A DNA stretch of 64,000 nt from assembly GCA_900073065.1 (NCBI GenBank), contig FJOG01000033.1:323649-387648 (forward strand), read 5' to 3'. Each line of letters opens with the position of its first letter. Position 1 is the first letter of the stretch. Below are positions 58,550 to 64,000 of this stretch, piece after piece. A program made the position numbers and the translations under genes. Origin of the DNA: Phialocephala subalpina (Eukaryota; Ascomycota; Leotiomycetes; Helotiales; Mollisiaceae). The notes beneath the pieces were generated by a model. That model did not search any database. It worked only from the letters and a program-made list of their open reading frames with translations, and was not told the DNA's origin.

Positions 58550-59881
58550 ATGACTCCTTCGTGGGCGTGTATGCTATGTCCGGACCGAAGAATCTTCAAC
58601 AGCAGTCAAGAACTCTGGGAACACGATCACTCGGATCATGCCGAGCAACTACCAATCGAAAATGAAGCTGAGTGCGGCCAATTGGAATCCATGATCTCCG
58701 AGCCTGCACGTGATACTAGAGCTTCTCGTTGCCCAGGACCTTTTGAAGACTTTTCTATTCCCCCAAACGCATATCATAAATTTCCAATGATAGATAATAT
58801 GCCTTCAATGACATTTCCATCCGGCATATCGATTCAAGAGGGACCCCCATTTTACGATGATGCTTGGTCACGTGATCAGACCCCTCCGCACCCTTCCGCC
58901 TTTCTCGCCAATAATCCCGGACTCCTCTTCAACCACTCTGCGAGTTTCCTCAATTTTACTAGCTACGAGGCTGCGGATGTATCGCTCCAAAATGGCGTCC
59001 ATTCGGCATTTGGCTTTCCTCCAACTCACGAACCAACCGCCCAAGCGGGGCCTGCAAGGCATTGGCAGCAAGATGCTGATATAGGGAGTGTTTTGCAACC
59101 TCCGATCCCCCAAATCGCGTACGTCCCACCTTGAGAAGGCTGCGCTTGTGACTGATACATACATAGTTTCCACGAATCGAGAATTGAACACGTTTCAGAA
59201 ACGTCTATGTTTCAAAGTCGACTGCCAGATGCCGAAGTTAGAGACGATTTCGATGACATCAATATGATATCGATGCCAGTCTTTCATGCACAAACTCACG
59301 CCGCCGTTCCAAATACTTGCCAAGAATGCAACACAGTATTCCGGAACAAGGCTACACTCGACAGTCACGCAAGTCAGACTCAACATGCACCTTACATCTG
59401 TATCTGCGGGAAAGCCTGCTCACGATTCGACGTTCTAAATCGACATGTCGACAAATTCAACCCTAAAGCACTCTATCCTTGCCCGTATTGCTCGAGGTTT
59501 TCTGGACTTAAAGGGTTTCATCGTTTAGATCACCTGACTCAACATCTCCAAACCTACCACAACATCGATCGTCAATCACCAGCTAGGACTTCCATCAAGA
59601 AACCCCTCATCTGCCCATACGAAGAATGTCCTTCTCACTCTCGGATATTTGCCAACTCGCCCTCGCCTGAAAATCCAGATTGCATTGTCTTTCGAACACG
59701 GAAAGACTTCACCGAGCACTTGCGCCAAGTTCACAATGACAGTCTGTTTCCATGCACTGTATTGGGATGTGACCGCATCGGTGGTAAGGGATACTTCAGG
59801 AAGAGAGATTTGTTGAAGCATGAGAAGGAACACAACCATGAATTCACGTCGTCAGACACGTCTCAATTCTCCTCCCCCTGA
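58550..59881 (+). CDS. C2H2 zinc-finger protein, paralog 1
   Basis: Likely nuclear DNA- or RNA-binding protein of 427 residues; exons 58550-59118 and 59167-59881. An N-terminal C2H2-like finger (CMLCPDRRIFNSSQELWEHD) is followed by a long low-complexity, Pro/Phe-rich acidic middle. The second exon holds an array of about five fingers: CQECNTVFRNKATLDSH, CICGKACSRFDVLNRHV, CPYCSRFSGLKGFHRLDHL, CPYEECPSHSRIF with FRTRKDFTEHLRQVH, and CTVLGCDRIGGKGYFRKRDL. The second finger has C-X-C instead of C-X2-C. The gene at 62208 has the same architecture and intron position, so these are tandem duplicates. Targets unknown. Confidence 0.88.
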
Positions 59882-60589
59882 TGTCGACCTTCGCCTACGC
59901 CCTTCACGGCTCTGGCAAGCATCCTGCATCAAAAATTGGCCACCTTCATCCTCCATCCTTTCATATTGCATCCTTTCATACATAACATTACTTCCTTGCG
60001 TTGCTGTGGTACTTCTAGGGACGAACACCGATCGAAAAGATGGAGCGGCGTTAAGCGAGCCCTTGCACTGGTGGCGTGGAGTTTGTGCATATGGCCGATA
60101 TTGCTGCATGCTCGATTTCCAAGACTGCATCTTCTTTTTTAAATCTTTAGCCAGTTTGCGTAATGTCATAGTTTTGAATTGCCACTTTCTCAATTTTGAA
60201 ACAGCGAGGCTCGAAGAACCTCGTGACCAAGTATCATGTGATATATCCAGTTTGCAGGTGCTATTGCCTTCTTACGACTTGTAGCTTTTAATCTGCCATG
60301 CCAATCCTTCTCAGTATATTCATTTCCTCGAAATATCATAGTTGAAGTCGCAAAACGACCAGCTCTGACTATAACACAGCTGGGCACGTGATACTACTCT
60401 GTTCCGGAAAGTTGTGCCTCAATCGCTTGAAGAGAGGTGTGAAGCTGAGGGGATTATATGGTCGCATTTTGCATGTTACTTTCGCTTTCATGAAAGAAGA
60501 TCGGCGATATTTTGTTCTTTGGGGGTCGAGGTAAGGCTAGACTTCTTGTTCTTGACTTTTGGGGGCCAAGAAAGGGCGATTCATCTTTC

Positions 60590-60624
60590 AAAAAGGGCGA
60601 GACGCGTCATATCTCGCCCTTTTT
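60590..60624. repeat. Perfect 13-bp inverted repeat (hairpin)
   Basis: Arms AAAAAGGGCGAGA (60590-60602) and its exact complement TCTCGCCCTTTTT (60612-60624) with a 9-base loop. It could form a stem in DNA or RNA. Confidence 0.85.
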
Positions 60625-60945
60625 CACAGCACCTAGCGCACTCTCTCGCCCTTCCGCCAACCCAGTCTCTCCGCCGTTACTTCTTTCGATCTCGTCCATT
60701 TCACTTGCAGCCAGCAAAGTTTCTGCAAGCTCGTCCGTGAGCAAAAGGAGGATTTGGAAAGGGAAACTCTCTCGGAGTCTCGCCCTTTTTCATAACACCT
60801 AGCGCACTTTCTCGCCCTTCCGCCAATCAAGTCTCTCCACGATGGGTTCTTTCGACCATGCCAGGCAGCTGGATCGTCGATGAGCAAATTGGGGCGGCAA
60901 CTCGGTGTCTAGAAAGAGAGATGTAAGCGAAGATTCGTTCAGTAA
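60614..60945. repeat. Two diverged tandem copies of a ~166-bp unit
   Basis: The copy from about 60614 and the copy from about 60780 share, in the same order, CGCCCTTTTTCA, CACCTAGCGCAC, CTCGCCCTTCCGCCAA and AGTCTCTCC, and later TGAGCAAA. The offset is constant at about 166 bp. The first 80 bp are the most alike. Confidence 0.75.
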
Positions 60946-61660
60946 GGCTGTGAAGAAGGAGAAGAAGCTTCGGTGAGCGAATGCAGTCACGAAGTATGAA
61001 CTTCCTCATTTTGTTAAAGGGCGGCCACCAGAACCTGTCGACCATTCTTGATGTAAAGAACCTTCAGTTGCCGACTGTCATTGAAGAGTCACGAGACTTT
61101 AGTCTATGTCCACTGGTCCCTCATGTTGTTGATTCGTCGACCAGCGGGTAATACTGCCAATGTACCTCAAATCAAGCACTTAATTCAAATAATCGGATTA
61201 ACCCTTAAAGCCTTTTGAAGTAGACGAGCATACCTCGAGAGTCCAACTGATTGACAGCAAAAATTTAAAAGGTCGCCATAGGTATTAGAGAAATCGCTGC
61301 GTAGAGTAGTAATTAAGATTGATTGCACTATCTATTTTTTACAACAACATTCGAAAATCACTTTTTCCTTTCATCTAATAATTTCAATCGTACAGTATGG
61401 AAACCGCAATATGTTAGGAAGTCACGAAAGAAAGTTGTTAGGTCTCTTGCACCTGATTTGGGCCAAAGCTTACCATGGAGTACTGTAACCCGAACAACTG
61501 GCCATTCTCGGCATCAGGTCTGGATTGGCGCCCAAAAACGTGGGAGACTTATACCCCGAGAAAAGATAAGGCTCAAGCAGGTACCAGTACAAATTTGCGT
61601 CCAATAACTAAGACCTCGGGACACGTACCAGGAAGGCAAATTTGGCCTTGACGTTTCCCG

Positions 61661-61816
61661 ACCGGCATCAGCGCGATCTAGCGATCTGTCTGCATTTACA
61701 CTGGGTCCATGCCATACCGACACTGTCCTCCCCCGCCGACCGGCATCAGCGCGATCTAGCGATCTGTCTGCATTTACACTGGGTCCATGCCATACCGACA
61801 CTGTCCTCCCCCCCGA
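61661..61816. repeat. 78-bp direct tandem repeat, two near-identical copies
   Basis: Unit starts ACCGGCATCAGCGCGATC at 61661 and again at 61739. The copies differ only in the C-rich end. A third, truncated start (GACCGC) follows. Near identity implies recent duplication. Confidence 0.9.
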
Positions 61817-62207
61817 CCGCATGGCGAGCCAGGGTTCCTTCCACAGTTGACGGAACGCTAGCGACAGTCGAAACGCTAAGGAAGGGAATGTGGGGACTCT
61901 GGGGAGCAAAAGCGAATCTGAAAGCCATCACTCCCACGAACGAGCCTCGCGCAAGAGAAGTATTAGAAGTGTAAATGCCCTTCACATTGAATAGCTCATG
62001 ATACTCAGCTTTCTCTAAGCTTGCCCATTTTTTGGTTGATGTGCAACAAGAGTTGCTTTTCATCCCTTTAGTTATTATTACACAGTATCCACGGAACGAA
62101 GAAACGAAGTCTGAGTTTGCGGCAGCCATACTACGGAGACATCTGGACTTCGAGCCTTGAATTTTCCATAGCCTATCACAAAGCAACGAAAGATCAAGCA
62201 ACACAAA

Positions 62208-63389
62208 ATGTCCGAATCAATTGGAAGCCTGCCGTTCCCACGTGATCCAGATTTCGCGGACCTAAGCGGGCAGCTTGACGAGAACTTAAACTCTTCTTTT
62301 CAATACTATAACTTACCAGCAATGGGAAACACTCCTTCATTGACCTCTCAAAGGCCACCTCAACCTCGGCAGGAGCCTTCACGTCAGGGCGATGACTGGT
62401 CACGTGATCAACAAGGCTACTTCGGCAATCTTGGGCAAACTTTCGACCACTCGGATGCTCCAGCCTGGCTCACACCATCCACTGAATTGTCCCTGCATGG
62501 CGCTCACGCCTCGTTTGCCTTTTCTTCAGGTCCCGATCTTATCGATCAAGATAGGGCTCTACAATGGTCGCAAGGGGTGGCTTGGGACGGTTCCTTAATG
62601 CCTTTGGATCCTGAAGACTCGTAAGTTGATGTTCCGCATTCTCTCGAATCACGATTCACAATTGACTCCAGACATGGATATGACCCGAACACTCCTACCA
62701 TGCAGTCTGCTGCTATACCAGACTTTCAGCCCTATTCGGACATTGCGACAGACTTCAGTGCGGTGATGCAGGCTCAGCATGCCCAAGTTTACCCCGTGGC
62801 TCCCAACGCCTGTCAGCAGTGCCAAGAACAATTTGAGAACAAGACGACACTCGACGACCACGCAAAGCAAACTCAGCACGGAACCCATGCATGCATTTGC
62901 GGAGAGACGTTTTCTCGTTTCGACTGCCTGAACAGACATCTCCACAGATTCGACCCGAAGATCCTGCATCCGTGTCTCTACTGCTCGAGATACTCAGGTC
63001 CCAACGCCTTTCATCGCCGAGATCACCTGATTCAGCATCTCCGAAACTTCCATCACCATGGTGATCCTGACGAAACTCACGATCAGCAAATACCATTCCC
63101 TCGAAAGCGTCCTGCCAGGAAAAGCATTACTACTTGCCCTCACGAAGGGTGTAAATATCACTCCCAGCCATCTACCACTTCTCCGTTCTATGGAGATTCG
63201 CAGCAACTCGTTTTCCGAACTCAGAAGGAATTCACCAAGCACCTGCGTGAAGAGCACGATGAGAGTCCGTTCCCGTGTCTTGCGTTTGGATGTGATCGCA
63301 CTGGCAAGAAGGGATATTTCAGGAAGAAAGATCTGTTGAGGCATCAAAGGGAGCACGCTAGCGCCTCCCACTTCAGCTCTCGGGTTTAG
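62208..63389 (+). CDS. C2H2 zinc-finger protein, paralog 2
   Basis: Tandem relative of the gene at 58550; 376 residues from exons 62208-62620 and 62672-63389. It lacks the N-terminal extra finger of paralog 1 but keeps the middle motif DDWSRDQ (AWSRDQ in the other) and a H-A-[SF]-F stretch, then the five-finger array: CQQCQEQFENKTTLDDH, CICGETFSRFDCLNRHL, CLYCSRYSGPNAFHRRDHL, CPHEGCKYHSQ with FRTQKEFTKHLREEH, and CLAFGCDRTGKKGYFRKKDL. The single intron is in the same phase and place, before the array. The array is better conserved than the N-terminal half, as expected if binding specificity is constrained. Confidence 0.88.
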
Positions 63390-64000
63390 AGCGACCCGCT
63401 CACGTTTCCATAACTCTTCCTGCTATCACGATTCAGCTCATACTTCCAAATTCTCTCTTTTCAACTGAAGCTGTCATCGCTCAGGCAGATTCCAGAATTC
63501 TAGCTCACAGGATGACGAACACCGAACGGAAAGGGAACGGTGTTAAGCGAGCCTCTGCACAAGGTGATTACTCTTCCTCCTCATCGGCGTTAACACTCCC
63601 TGACACATCTGCAGCTTCTCGCACGATAGGTCCTCGCGATTTCCATTTCCGTCCACTCCCAATCCAGCAATATTCGGATAAATCTCAATCCAGGATTTGC
63701 TGCAGCCATGCTGAATAATATCACCACAAGCACCGGATTTAGGTGACCAATCAACGACTTTCAGATGGACAATACATCCGTCCTTTTTCCTGAAGAGGAA
63801 ATAAGGGCCAGAAACTTGAGGCACGCCACAGCTCAGAAGGGCTATGGACATTTGCAATGGGACTTTGGATTTGGGGTGAAGAGCGATCAGGTAATAGTGA
63901 GGAGAGGCAGTGGAGTTTATGCTAGGACCGAATTGATGCAGGTTGGATTTCAAAGACCACATCATGGGATTGAGGAGTAGTCGAGAGGGGTTGGGATATA
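63390..64000. other. 3' flank of paralog 2 and window end
   Basis: No complete gene. A small frame from ATG 63512 (68 codons) begins within the segment that matches the 3' flank of paralog 1, where it is not open, so it is probably not a gene. Confidence 0.4.

Larger units (their letters stand above)
59882..62207. other. Intergenic zone between the C2H2 paralogs, repeat-rich
   Basis: About 2.3 kb with no supported gene. It contains the 13-bp inverted repeat at 60590-60624, a diverged ~166-bp tandem duplication at 60614-60945, a 78-bp tandem duplication at 61661-61816, and several copies of the TCGCCCTTT motif. A stretch at 60020-60070 matches sequence downstream of the second paralog. Confidence 0.6.

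Noticed and set aside
61642..61974. 110-codon frame across the 78-bp repeats
   Set aside because: It exists because the period is a multiple of three; no start context, no family, and the reverse strand is equally open.
1..64000. CRISPR arrays, rRNA genes, bacterial operons, intact transposons, viral genes
   Set aside because: None seen. The window is eukaryotic, and no transposase, reverse transcriptase, rRNA or regular repeat-spacer array was recognised on either strand.

Overview
The window looks like a piece of a filamentous ascomycete (Pezizomycotina) genome. Nearly every gene is broken by short GT-AG introns of about 45-70 bp. The families present (Zn2Cys6 regulator, allantoate-type and DHA2-type MFS transporters, 2EXR/F-box-like protein, HSPA12-like Hsp70 proteins, Ser/Thr-rich cell-surface proteins) are typical of moulds. 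I cannot fix the species. Gene models were built by hand: I chose splice junctions that keep the reading frame and restore family motifs, and the summed exon lengths are divisible by three in each multi-exon model given as complete.

Layout. 0-8.2 kb: 3' part of a sugar-transporter gene, an unknown 538-residue protein, a decayed nicotinamide-riboside-kinase pseudogene, a lysine-rich conserved fungal protein on the minus strand, and a divergent Zn2Cys6 regulator. 8.8-10.5 kb: a secreted M14 metallocarboxypeptidase. 10.9-17.7 kb: two adjacent Hsp70-like genes in the same direction; the second has a degraded nucleotide-binding core fused to ankyrin-like repeats, a Cys/His domain and a coiled coil. 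18.7-21 kb: two small uncertain or partly decayed genes. 21.9-23.7 kb: ALG6. 24.7-26.3 kb: membrane-anchored cupredoxin-like protein. 27.8-30 kb: DHA2 drug/toxin-efflux MFS pump. 32.6-34.4 kb: dual-specificity phosphatase and SAM methyltransferase. 34.5-35.6 kb: GPI-anchored Kre9/Knh1-like protein. 37.4-39.2 kb: Dal5-like permease. 42.2-46 kb: two Ser/Ala/Thr-rich surface or secreted proteins. 47.1-53 kb: a compact housekeeping block with TMA22, a borealin-like chromosomal passenger subunit, RPN10, TRS23 and RPB4, arranged in convergent and divergent pairs. 53.7-55.7 kb: another single-pass surface protein. 58.5-64 kb: two tandem C2H2 zinc-finger paralogs, with repeats, hairpins and a clustered TCGCCCTTT motif around and between them.

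How the genes relate. I see no biosynthetic gene cluster. The 47-53 kb block is core cell biology (translation recycling, chromosome segregation, proteasome, vesicle tethering, RNA polymerase II) and shares promoters and terminators. The rest is accessory: transporters, secreted or surface proteins and regulators, with large intergenic spaces of 1-3 kb.

Most unusual parts: the Hsp70-like/ankyrin pair at 10.9-17.7 kb, and the 57-64 kb zone of duplicated zinc-finger genes with inverted repeats.
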